Below, one piece after another: positions 1 to 7,313 of a stretch of 64,000 bases of DNA. Within the stretch, counting starts at the first letter, position 1, and every line of letters starts with the position of its first letter. Origin of the DNA: SPJN01 sp965229935 (GTDB lineage: Bacteria; Pseudomonadota; Alphaproteobacteria; SPJN01); NCBI GenBank assembly GCA_965229935.1, contig CBDDKB010000002.1, positions 2,728,001 to 2,792,000 on the forward strand, given 5' to 3'. The notes beneath the pieces are model-generated. The model searched no databases. It worked only from the letters and a program-made list of their open reading frames with translations, and was not told the DNA's origin. The translations under genes were made by a program, and so were the position numbers.

Positions 1-2
1 CG

Positions 3-821
3 CTTGGCCATCCTGACTATGCCGAGGTGACGGTCAGCAATGGCGCTGACGGCCAGCGCGGGTCGCTCATCCTGCGTGGGCAGGCTGATCCGCAGCCGAG
101 CGACGGGCTTGAGAATGATTGGTGGATCAACACGTCGAACTGGCACTATTGGCACAAAACTGATCAGGGCTGGGTTGATCTTGGGCCATTGGTGCGCCTG
201 ACCCTGCCTCAGCATGTCAGACTGACGACCCAGAACGATGTCTTTGTCGCCCCGGTCACCGGCGTCTACAAGTTCACGCTCAAGGGCAAGGGCGGCAATG
301 GCCGTTCATTCGACGGGCTGTTGTCTACGGGCGGCGGTGGTGGCGGTGGTGGCCGTGCGGTTCTGTGGCTGTTTTTGGAGGCAGGCGATCAGGTGCCCTT
401 CAACGTCGCGCAGGCGGTTGGTGAGGTGACATGGTGCATGACCGATCAGGATGCGTGGGCAACGTCAGGCGCGTCCGCTCCGGCCAACCACGGCCCCGGT
501 GAGCCGGGTGAAGGTGGCGGCCTGTTGGTGCAGGAAAAGAGCAGGGGCGGCTGGGGCGGGCCGGGCCAGCTTTCTTTGGCCAATGTCGGGTTCCTGACCC
601 TAAACCTGTCAGCCGATGGTGGGTATGGCGGGGCAGAGCCGGAACATGGCACATGTGTGCCGGGGGGCAACAATACGCGCTTCAACGGCTATGACGGGGA
701 AGAACCGGGCCAAGGTGGCAGCGGGTCAGCCCGCCCACCGACAGGCGGTTCAATTCCGGGCGGTCTGGGCGCTAATGGGCGGATCGATGTCGACTATTGG
801 GAGACGCCATTGGCCGTCTAA
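3..821 (+). CDS. Glycine-rich phage-tail-like protein (5' partial)
   Basis: The reading frame is open to the window edge, so the GTG at 27 is probably internal and the gene starts upstream. The product is rich in glycine: a run of eight Gly near residue 105 and many GG/GEPG turns across the second half, with a hydrophobic strand-rich middle. This resembles the glycine-rich tip or fibre proteins of tailed phages, which trimerise and contact the host, but I recognise no specific family. It ends about 200 bp before a tRNA-Arg 3' fragment, which fits the end of a prophage. The function is inferred from composition and context only. Confidence 0.5.
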   Translation, partial: LGHPDYAEVTVSNGADGQRGSLILRGQADPQPSDGLENDWWINTSNWHYWHKTDQGWVDLGPLVRLTLPQHVRLTTQNDVFVAPVTGVYKFTLKGKGGNGRSFDGLLSTGGGGGGGGRAVLWLFLEAGDQVPFNVAQAVGEVTWCMTDQDAWATSGASAPANHGPGEPGEGGGLLVQEKSRGGWGGPGQLSLANVGFLTLNLSADGGYGGAEPEHGTCVPGGNNTRFNGYDGEEPGQGGSGSARPPTGGSIPGGLGANGRIDVDYWETPLAV

Positions 822-1026
822 GCTGCGCCTCAAACACGGCTAAACAGCCCTTAATTGGCCAATTGATGAAAAACCAAACCACTGCAGATAATTCTGTCCG
901 ACACTGCAATTAATGATGTCGCGCTACACCCATATAGATGTTTACAAACCGTGACGCTGTTTGACGCGATTTGATCGATTTTGACACTTCGACTTAGCAT
1001 AACCTATTGAAATCATTGATGGCACC

Positions 1027-1075
1027 TCAGACTACGAATCTGGGGGTCGGGAGTTCGAATCTTCCCCGGTACGCC
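1027..1075 (+). other. 3' half of a tRNA-Arg(ACG) gene; candidate attachment-site remnant
   Basis: The sequence folds as a tRNA from position 27 onward: anticodon stem TCAGA/TCTGG, loop CTACGAA (anticodon ACG), a five-base variable loop, a T-arm GGAGT-type stem with loop TTCGAAT, and a 3' acceptor strand CCGGTAC plus G73. No D-arm or 5' acceptor strand can be found upstream. A 3' tRNA fragment is the normal scar at the distal end of an element integrated in a tRNA gene. It may therefore mark the right end of whatever lies to the left. Repeat copy 2 has a weak, degenerate match at the same relative place (about 16675-16705). Confidence 0.6.
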
Positions 1076-1146
1076 GGTGTATCGACTGGACTAGTTGTGC
1101 AAAGGAAGCGTGAGTGTTGGTGGGTATCACTGACAGGGAGCTTCCA

Positions 1147-1584
1147 ATGTTCAACAATAAATCTGACCTTACTGCACACTGCAATTCATCTAAAACTAAC
1201 CAACCTGATCGCCAAGAGTTGCTTGCTATTTGGCGGGATGATTTTGGTGCGGATCCGCCTTCACATTTGTCGTTGGATTTTCTCCTCCGGGCGGTTGCAT
1301 TTGAGAGGCAGTTGAAGTCCGGGAATGCCAGCGAGCGAAAGATCACTCACGACTTTGATAGATTGGCATCGAAAGGCGTGGATGGGAAGCGAATGCCTAC
1401 AAAAGCGGCCTTGTCAGAATGCACTCAGCTGATCCGTGAGTGGAACGGTGTTGTTCACAAAGTTGATGTGGTTGAAGGCGGGTACCGATATCGGGATGAA
1501 GCTTATAAATCACTGTCTGCCATAGCCAGAGAGATAACAGGAACCCGTTGGTCTGGGCCTAGGTTTTTTGGCGTGAGGGGCTAA
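1147..1584 (+). CDS. DUF2924 family protein, copy 1
   Basis: The product is a small protein of about 145 residues. Its C-terminal half carries the DUF2924 signature: LIREWNG, then HKVDVV, then SLSAIAREITGTRWSGPRFFG. In alphaproteobacteria this family typically sits directly upstream of a serine recombinase, as here, where only 4 bp separate its stop from the recombinase ATG. Its role is unknown. A recombinase accessory or DNA-binding partner is plausible. I chose the ATG at 1147 because AGGGAG precedes it at good spacing; an in-frame GTG at 1114 would add 11 residues. The N-terminal 25 residues differ most between the two copies. Confidence 0.8.
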   Translation: MFNNKSDLTAHCNSSKTNQPDRQELLAIWRDDFGADPPSHLSLDFLLRAVAFERQLKSGNASERKITHDFDRLASKGVDGKRMPTKAALSECTQLIREWNGVVHKVDVVEGGYRYRDEAYKSLSAIAREITGTRWSGPRFFGVRG

Positions 1585-1588
1585 GGTG

Positions 1589-3253
1589 ATGAGCGCCCAG
1601 AAGAAACTCCGCTGCGCCATCTACACCAGGAAATCATCCGAGGAAGGTCTAGAACAGGATTTTAATTCCCTAGATGCCCAGAGGGAGGCATGTGCTGCCT
1701 ATATAGCCAGTCAGAAGCACGAAGGCTGGCGATTGGTAACGAAATCTTATGATGATGGCGGTATCTCAGGAGGAACTCTGGACCGGCCTGGCCTGCAAGA
1801 ACTGATTGCGGATATCGAGGCGGGGAAGGTTGATCAGATCGTTGTGTACAAGATCGATCGCCTTACGCGTTCCTTGATTGATTTTGCGAAGCTGATTGAG
1901 CGGTTGGATGCTGCTGGAGCAAGCTTTGTCTCGGTCACACAATCCTTCAATACCTCAACCAGTATGGGGCGTTTGACCCTGAATGTCCTGCTCAGCTTTG
2001 CCCAGTTTGAGCGGGAAGTTACGGCTGAGCGGATTAGGGACAAGATTGCAGCATCAAAACGTAAAGGACTATGGATGGGCGGTGTTGTGCCGATTGGGTA
2101 CAAGGCCAACGGCAGAACGCTTGAGATTGTTGAATCGGAGGCAAAAACCGTCCGATGCCTTTATGACTTATACCTAAAGAACGAGAATATCAGGCTTGTG
2201 AAGGAGAGGGCGGACCGGCTTGGCATAAAGTCCGCCATTCGAAAGTCGTCCATGGGTATTTGCAAGGGCGGGCAATCTATGACCCGTGGTCAAATCCACC
2301 ATATTCTGACCAATCCAATCTATGCAGGTCTGATCAGGCATAAAAGCGAGACTTTTGAAGGAGAACACCCAGCTATTATCCCCAAAGTTCTGTGGGGTGA
2401 GGTGCAGCAGAAGCTGCAAGACGGGGCAGCCCGCACGAGACAGGTGACAAAGGCAACTTCAAGTTCCTTGCCGCTGTCAGGCAAGATATTTGATGAAAAC
2501 GGCTATAAGTTAACCCCATCTCATGCCAAGAAGGGGGCAAAACGATATCGCTATTATGTTTCCAGCGATCTGACGAAGCAGAACATAGACCATCGCGATA
2601 AGGGCTGGCGTCTACCTGCAAAACAGATTGAGGATACGGTGCTGTCTATTCTGATCAATTACGTGAAGGTTACAGACTTTCTCACGGGAGCATGAGATAC
2701 TCTGACAGCAATTGAGGTGAGAGATCATTTGGCAGCAAAGAGTCCGATAATCGAAGACACAGGATCGCCAGGCACGCCGGAATGGGCTGATTTGATTGAC
2801 CGCGTTGACCTTAAGGTTGGGGAGTTGAAGCTCATTGTCAATGCTCAAAAACTAGCGGACAGGTTTCTGTTGAAAGTGGGCAACTTGCCGGACACCGAGT
2901 TCACGGTATCAAGGAAGGTTCAGCTTAGGCGGCGAGGTGTTGAGACACGATTTATCATCGAGGGGCAGCACGCAAAATCCAACAAGGATCAGACTCTAAT
3001 CAATGTCATTCTGACAGCCCGCAGGCATTATCTCACGATCAAGGAAGGGACCTCAATCGTAGATATTGCGAAGGCTGAAGATGCGAGTGCGAAGCGCATC
3101 CGTCAGACGATCAAGCTGGCTTTCCTTGCTCCTGATATTGTCCACGACATCCTAAATGGACAACAACCCGAGACACTGACAACTGATTGGTTGGTTCGCT
3201 CTAATCTGCCAATGGATTGGGATGAGCAGCGGCAGTTGATTGCGGCGCTTTAG
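1589..3253 (+). pseudogene. Large serine recombinase, copy 1, interrupted by in-frame TGA
   Basis: The product matches the intact copy at 17220-18884 throughout. It has an N-terminal resolvase domain with catalytic Ser in YTRKSSEEG (residue 16), a recombinase domain, a cysteine-free remnant of the zinc ribbon (KRYRYYVSSD) and a C-terminal helical region. At 2693-2695 it has TGA where copy 2 has GGT; the frame is kept on both sides and total length is preserved. The first part (368 residues) keeps the catalytic domain and most DNA-binding residues. The gene is probably inactive unless the TGA is read through. It follows DUF2924 by 4 bp. Confidence 0.85.
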
Positions 3254-3418
3254 GTCAGCAAAACCTCAAAACGGCAGCGCCGAAATTCCAAACAGAGAAA
3301 AGCAGATAAATCGGGGCATATTGGGTTCGCCGATGCCGTCTCTGCTTGGCCATATCATGCGCAAGCGTTTGAAATGTTTGAGACATTCGCAGAGAGGTTT
3401 GGAGAGACAAACTTTACT

Positions 3419-3435
3419 AGACTGAGTGGCGGAGG
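3419..3435 (+). repeat. Attachment-site-like direct repeat (left copy)
   Basis: AGACTGAGTGGCGGAGG is identical to 19050-19066, where its last nine bases TGGCGGAGG are the reverse complement of the CCA end and discriminator side of tRNA-Ser(GGA). Identity between the flanks ends exactly here. This is what an att core at the distal end of an element inserted at that tRNA would look like. Confidence 0.7.
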
Positions 3436-3466
3436 ACGCAGTCACCTGCGAACCAGTCTCTACCCC

Positions 3467-3600
3467 ATTCCCTGCTTTTACAGGGAATTTACAGGGAAAT
3501 TCTTCGATTTGGAGTGATTGATTGGCGGTCGCGGCCAGAAAACCGCTGGAAGTCAGCCGTAAAGGGCCGATTTCCCTAACTTCAGGAACAGGGAATTGTG
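3467..3600. repeat. Cluster of CAGGGAA repeats just inside the element end
   Basis: ATTCCCTG (3467-3474) and CAGGGAAT (3481-3488) form a perfect 8-bp inverted repeat around CTTTTA. Further copies of CAGGGAA occur at 3492-3498 and 3589-3595, and TTTCCCT at 3571-3577. The cluster lies 30-165 bp inside the left attachment-like repeat, where binding sites for recombinase or accessory proteins would be expected. No gene is evident from 3436 to 3709; what I see there is these repeats and the hairpin at 3637-3678. Confidence 0.45.
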
Positions 3601-3636
3601 ATTTTCGGTTCTGGGAATTGGAAGCCGCAACTTCTG

Positions 3637-3678
3637 TTTTTCAGGGTACGAATTCAACATTCGTACCCTCGCTGAAAA
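3637..3678. repeat. Long imperfect hairpin
   Basis: GGGTACGAAT (3644-3653) pairs perfectly with ATTCGTACCC (3659-3668) around a 5-base loop. After a 3-base bulge, TTTTCAG (3637-3643) pairs with CTGAAAA (3672-3678), giving 17 paired bases in all. It could be a terminator, a recombination-site structure or a remnant of an insertion end. It sits about 30 bp from the IS boundary. Confidence 0.5.
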
Positions 3679-3758
3679 TTATGTTGAGTTGCGGGATGGC
3701 CTGCCCCTATGTGGTGGTCCGGGTTGAATGTTAGTCCCGGCGGTTATGGTAGCGGTGT

Positions 3759-4631
3759 TCATGCCGCCACGCCCTTAACGTAAGGCGGCGGGAACACCGC
3801 TGGCAAGATGGTTTTTGGGGCAGGTGGTTTGTATCCCAGCGATGAATGCGGTCTAAAGGTATTGTAGTAGATTCGCCACTGCTCAATCAGGACTTTAGCC
3901 TCCTTCAGCGTGTAGAGCACTTCGCGGGCAAGGAACTCGTCTCTCAGCTTGGAATTGAAGCTTTCACAATAACCGTTCTCCCATGGACTGCCCGGTTCGA
4001 TGTAGAGGGTTTGGACGCCCAGCCGCGCAAGCCAGGCACGCAGGGCCTTCTCAATGAATTCAGGGCCATTGTCAGACCTGATGTGATCCGGTGGCCCATG
4101 TTTGAGGAACAGATCTGCCAAGACCTCCAGCACAATCCGGGCATTAAGCCGACGCTCTACCCGTATGGCCAGACATTCCCTTGTGAACTCATCAATCACA
4201 CACAGCATACGGAAGGGGCGGCCATCATGGGTGCGATCCAGAACAAAGTCATAGCTCCACACATGGTTTCTGTATTGTGGCCGCAGGCGAATGCAGGAAC
4301 CGTCATTCAGCCATAACCGGCCTCTCTTCGGTTGTTTCTGGGGAACTTTCAGCCCTTCGCGACGCTAGATGCGATAAACCCGCTTCTCGTTCACATGCCA
4401 GCCATCCCGGCGTAGCAGAGCCGTGATCCGGCGATAACCGTAACGCCCATACCGCTCTGCCAGTTTGATGATTGCCGTTGTCAGTACATCTTCATCAGAT
4501 CGACAGACTGGCTTCTTGCGCTGGGTGGACCTGTGCTGACCGAGGGTCTTGCAGGCATGGCGCTCTGAGACACCAAGCACATCCACCACATGGTCAACAC
4601 AGGCACGACGACCCGAAGGGCTTAGAAGTTT
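3759..4631 (-). pseudogene. IS3-family transposase OrfB (DDE integrase domain) with internal TAG
   Basis: Reading starts at the expected frameshift region (KLLSPSGRRACVDHVVDVLG), passes the HTH_21-type segment (RYGYRRITALLRRDGWHVNEKRVYRI) and continues to the integrase core with WSYDFV, SDNGPEF and the terminal glutamate in CESFNSKLRDEF. At 4365-4367 a TAG replaces the Trp normally found in the RIWRREGL motif. The frame continues unchanged after it. One substitution has therefore inactivated a transposase that otherwise looks complete. Confidence 0.85.
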
Positions 4632-4897
4632 CCCTTTGAAGCCTCTTCAAGGATCATCTTGTCGATGGTCAGATCAGAGACCGCCTTGCGCAGCCGCTCA
4701 TTCTCCTTCTCAAGCAGCTTCAGGCGGCGGGCTTGGTCAACACCCATCCCACCATACTCCTTGCGCCAGCGATAATAGGTCTGCTCCGTCACGCCAATCA
4801 TGCGCACGGCCTGTGCTGCCGTCTCGCCCTGCTGGATGCGGACTTCAACCTCCCGCAGCTTCGCTATGATTTCTTCAGGTTTGACTCTCTTTGCCAT
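4622..4897 (-). CDS. IS3-family transposase OrfA
   Basis: The 91-residue helix-turn-helix protein starts KRVKPEEIIAKLREVEV and has the typical GVTEQTYYRWRKEYGG recognition helix and a leucine-zipper-like tail (LKLLEKENERLRKAVSDLTIDKMIL). Its end overlaps the start of orfB in the -1 frame at an A-rich slip site (AAAGGGAAAC), as in IS3 elements that make OrfAB by programmed frameshifting. It is intact, but its partner orfB carries an internal stop. Confidence 0.9.
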   Translation of the reverse strand: MAKRVKPEEIIAKLREVEVRIQQGETAAQAVRMIGVTEQTYYRWRKEYGGMGVDQARRLKLLEKENERLRKAVSDLTIDKMILEEASKGNF

Positions 4898-4968
4898 GTC
4901 TCAACTCCTTCTGATGAAGCCAAGACTAACAAATTTACCGGATCACTTTCAGGGAGGCAGACCACAAA

Positions 4969-5355
4969 CGCAAGCATGTCGACTGGGAGGTGTATTCCAG
5001 TATGATAGACGGTGCGGTAAATAAAAAGTCTGGAATCTTGGTTGTTGAACTACCATCCGCCAGCAATAACTTTTGCACTTCAGCTTATGGAGATGGCGAA
5101 AAGGCATTGGTCCATCCTGAGGTTTCCAATTGGACCAGTATTTCCAGCAGAGATGAGTATGAGAAAAGATATCCTTTCATGCCTGCTCGAATTATTGATA
5201 ATTTGTTGGCGGCACAGGCCTACGTATCCGTTGTTCAATGGGATAAAATTGCTAACGACCCGGAAAAACTACGTGTACTTATCGAGTTAACGCATAGTGA
5301 TCGTGCTCGGTGTCAGTACGATTTAAGTAGAGCTTTGCGTAGGCGTAACAATTAG
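4969..5355 (+). pseudogene. C-terminal remnant of a gene cut by the IS element
   Basis: The frame is open from the IS boundary and reads KHVDWEVYSSMIDGAV before the first candidate starts (GTG 4990, ATG 5002), so the gene probably began upstream and lost its 5' end to the insertion. The remaining part of about 128 residues has no family I recognise. It has mixed charged and hydrophobic content and a basic tail (RRRNN), with no membrane segment. The base composition is AT-rich like the cassette that follows. A short protein starting at 4990 cannot be excluded. Confidence 0.5.
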
Positions 5356-5398
5356 CGTAAGAGTTGCTCTAACTGGCTGATCGAGATTGCGCGGACAA

Positions 5399-5440
5399 TG
5401 AACTAAATGGTGTGCGTTATTGGCGATTTTGTTTAGTTCA
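5399..5440. repeat. 9-bp perfect inverted repeat between convergent genes
   Basis: TGAACTAAA (5399-5407) and TTTAGTTCA (5432-5440) are perfect complements separated by 24 bases. They lie between the truncated gene ending at 5355 and the leftward cassette ending at 5463, a convergent junction. The repeat could act as a bidirectional terminator-like structure; no U-rich tract follows. Confidence 0.4.
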
Positions 5441-5462
5441 GGCGTTTGTAGAGAAAAGCGAC

Positions 5463-6488
5463 CTAACGTTCATAAGCCATGCGACCTTCGGCGAAAAAGG
5501 AAGTGGCTGTCTCTAGTCGCCTCTTCACTGCGAGTAGTATTTTAGCAGTAACTAGGGTGTTGTTCTCCGAGAGAGTTTTTAGTTGCTCATAGTCTGCAAC
5601 AAGCATCAAATCGCATAACTTTTTTGCCAACTCACTGATGTGCTTTGTTGTATAACTTCCGGGGTCAAATTTCTCCCCCGAGAGCGTCAGCAGTTTGTTC
5701 TTCTGGAGTAGTGTATATAGATCGTTATAAGCTAACATTATCTCTGATCTATTATCTAAGAAATTCAGAATAAGTTTTTTCTCTTCACTGAATATTGGAG
5801 TGTAGCCATTCACCTTTACATCACCTGGGGAGGCATATTGAATAGCATCTAAAGTTAATTTTTGTTCTCTCGGGACACATCTATTGAGGTCGGTGAATAG
5901 GTGTAGATAGCTCGAACCGCCTTGAAAGGGCTTATTGCGAAATGCGCTTTTTATGAGTGCTTTCTCTTTCGAGTTGTTGTCGGAGCTGTTGAAGTTGTAG
6001 ATCGCTGCTACGAAAGAATAAACGTCTGAGAATTTTTGATAAAATTTGCCAAACTCGGTCATTTCCCATTCACCATCGATAAAGAGTCGTTCTTCATCAC
6101 TTGATGATATTGCTTTTGCATACTCGTGGGTATGATCTCTGGAAAAAAGACCATGTTGCGGTAGGCATTCTTCAGGAACTGTTTTTCGTTCGAAAGGTGT
6201 CAGCCAAATATTTTTTTGTGCTAAGTCTTTGCTTTTCATTTTATACAGCATTCGATTGGGCGCAAATGTAAATATAAAACGTAGGTCGACTTCTCCATCG
6301 AAATATCTAGTTAGTGATTTGTCATTTGCCGTGGCTACGAGGAAGTCAAACTCACCAAGAATGTCTTCGGGAATAGCCAGGGCCAAGAATAACGACTTTT
6401 TGGACTTTAAACATGCGAGCTGTACGCCGTCGTAAATTACCAACGGCGCTTCGAATTGAGCTTTTCTCCTTCTATGCTTCATTCTCAT
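5463..6488 (-). CDS. Uncharacterised protein, 341 aa (downstream gene of a two-gene cassette)
   Basis: I do not recognise the family with confidence. The N-terminal third (YDGVQLACLKSKKSLFLALAIPED and DFLVATANDKSLTRYFDGEVDLRFIF) resembles the DUF6575-type domain seen in accessory-genome proteins. The rest is rich in helix-forming and charged residues with no membrane segment and no obvious catalytic motif. It overlaps the upstream gene (6472-6852) by 17 bp, which suggests translational coupling. The region is AT-rich compared with the core genome. Its position on an integrative element beside a methyltransferase makes a defence or conflict role possible, but that is only inference. Confidence 0.65.
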   Translation of the reverse strand: MRMKHRRRKAQFEAPLVIYDGVQLACLKSKKSLFLALAIPEDILGEFDFLVATANDKSLTRYFDGEVDLRFIFTFAPNRMLYKMKSKDLAQKNIWLTPFERKTVPEECLPQHGLFSRDHTHEYAKAISSSDEERLFIDGEWEMTEFGKFYQKFSDVYSFVAAIYNFNSSDNNSKEKALIKSAFRNKPFQGGSSYLHLFTDLNRCVPREQKLTLDAIQYASPGDVKVNGYTPIFSEEKKLILNFLDNRSEIMLAYNDLYTLLQKNKLLTLSGEKFDPGSYTTKHISELAKKLCDLMLVADYEQLKTLSENNTLVTAKILLAVKRRLETATSFFAEGRMAYER

Positions 6489-6852
6489 ACACCTCTGTTA
6501 CCGCAGATAGTGGGTCGAAACTGTTATACATCCAGAAATTGACATGCCCATCGCTATTGATAAGGCTCAATCCAGCGCCCTCAGGAATATCTAGCACGGC
6601 GACGGCTTTATTTCTGAGGCGCGGAAATTTTCTCGCACGGATAAAGCCTTTGCTTTTTGTGCAGGTAAATAGCGAACAAGCAGCCAAATCGCACTCCGTG
6701 GCCCCTTTAATCTGCAATCCTAGCGCCCGATGAGAGTGAAAATCTTCAACTTTAACCTCAGCGCAATCCACGAACCTTAACACCTTAAGGTGTTCTACAT
6801 CTTTTGCGCTGGCTGGGGGGCATTTTTCTGGAAGTTCTTCTTTAAAATTCAT
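6472..6852 (-). CDS. Uncharacterised protein, 126 aa (upstream gene of a two-gene cassette)
   Basis: The product is a small soluble-looking protein with no signal peptide or membrane segment. It has four cysteines in the first two thirds (residues around 11, 30, 54 and 59 plus C64) and beta-rich hydrophobic stretches. I recognise no family. The start ATG at 6852 faces a 420-bp AT-rich intergenic region, so its promoter probably lies there, divergent from the methyltransferase unit. The overlap with the 341-residue gene indicates that the two products act together. Confidence 0.6.
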   Translation of the reverse strand: MNFKEELPEKCPPASAKDVEHLKVLRFVDCAEVKVEDFHSHRALGLQIKGATECDLAACSLFTCTKSKGFIRARKFPRLRNKAVAVLDIPEGAGLSLINSDGHVNFWMYNSFDPLSAVTEVYENEA

Positions 6853-7005
6853 GCGAGCATCTGACGGTCATAATATTGATACGAGAAGTCCTATAAAATT
6901 TTGTCAAAATAGTCGAGAGAGAAACGGTCACTTGAGAAATTTCGTTAGATGTTGCAACAGAATTCTGCTTGAAGCTGTTCGAGAAAACATTCGTTCAGAA
7001 AAAAG

Positions 7006-7094
7006 TTATCCACAACACGCTCTATATGTTGCAAAAAACAATACAAAAATCACAAGCATAACAATATCTTATGCAATCAACATGTTGTGGATAA
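7006..7094. promoter_or_regulatory. Inverted pair of consensus DnaA boxes around an AT-rich segment
   Basis: TTATCCACA occurs at 7006-7014 and its reverse complement TGTGGATAA at 7086-7094. The match extends to 12 bp on each side (TTATCCACAACA). The 70 bp between them is very AT-rich (CAATACAAAAATCACAAGC-type sequence). The gap from 6853 to 7223 otherwise has no convincing gene. The pair could bind DnaA and couple the methyltransferase or the leftward cassette to replication, or be a small replication origin. No initiator gene is nearby. Confidence 0.55.
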
Positions 7095-7162
7095 TTTCGT
7101 CGGGCATCAATATGTTGATTTTCACCTTGTTTTCTCCTTGAAAAATGGAGATCCTTTTTACA

Positions 7163-7191
7163 TCGGAGCTGATGAGCGGCTCCGAATTTTT
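7163..7191 (+). terminator. Intrinsic terminator in the methyltransferase leader
   Basis: TCGGAGC (7163-7169) pairs perfectly with GCTCCGA (7179-7185) around a 9-base loop and is followed by ATTTTTC. This is a standard rho-independent terminator shape on the plus strand. It lies between the DnaA-box region and the methyltransferase, so transcripts starting near 6900-7150 would stop here or be attenuated. It may instead end a short RNA made from that region. Confidence 0.6.
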
Positions 7192-7223
7192 CAACTTTTA
7201 ACCTGCATATGGAGGCAACCGAT

Positions 7224-7313
7224 ATGACGCAACAGCAAGCCCATTGGGGCATTAAAACCAAGAAAGGACTGTCACATGACATCCCCAACCATCGAAATGA
7301 AACGGGCAGATGA
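7224..7313 (+). CDS. Possible 29-residue leader peptide overlapping the methyltransferase start
   Basis: An ATG at 7224 is preceded by GGAGG at 7211-7215 with 8-base spacing, a stronger ribosome site than the one for the methyltransferase at 7276. The frame reads MTQQQAHWGIKTKKGL and ends at a TGA 38 bases inside the methyltransferase gene. It may couple or regulate translation. No homologue is recognised, and it could be chance. Confidence 0.35.
   Translation: MTQQQAHWGIKTKKGLSHDIPNHRNETGR

Larger units (their letters stand above)
1061..3435 (+). repeat. Direct repeat copy 1: DUF2924-recombinase module
   Basis: This segment aligns without net gaps to 16692-19066. Every landmark (DUF2924 ATG, recombinase ATG, recombinase stop, tRNA-Ser-like end) is displaced by exactly 15,631 bp. 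The copies differ by scattered substitutions, mostly synonymous in the recombinase, so this is an old relationship and not a recent duplication. Similarity stops sharply at 3435, at the end of a sequence that in copy 2 is the tRNA-Ser 3' end. At the left it fades within the tRNA-Arg fragment. Confidence 0.85.
3710..4966 (-). mobile_element. IS3-family insertion sequence (IS407-like), decayed
   Basis: The element contains orfA (4622-4897) and a -1-shifted orfB (3759-4631), both read leftward. Its proposed ends, TGTGGTGGTCC at 3710 and the complement of ACCACA at 4961-4966, form a short imperfect inverted repeat, and both are followed inside by a GTTAGTC-like stretch. The length of about 1.26 kb fits the family. 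I see no clear target duplication. orfB has an internal stop, so the copy is probably not self-mobile. Boundaries are accurate only to a few bases. Confidence 0.75.

Noticed and set aside
3700..4975. Target-site duplication for the IS element
   Set aside because: The bases flanking the proposed ends do not match at 3-5 bp; boundaries may be slightly off or the ends have diverged.
7006..7094. Chromosomal replication origin
   Set aside because: Only two DnaA boxes, no dnaA, dnaN, gidA or hemE nearby, and the site is on a mobile element.
6851..7141. Plus-strand frame of 96 codons across the DnaA-box region
   Set aside because: Composition is not protein-like, it has no ribosome site, and it covers regulatory sequence.
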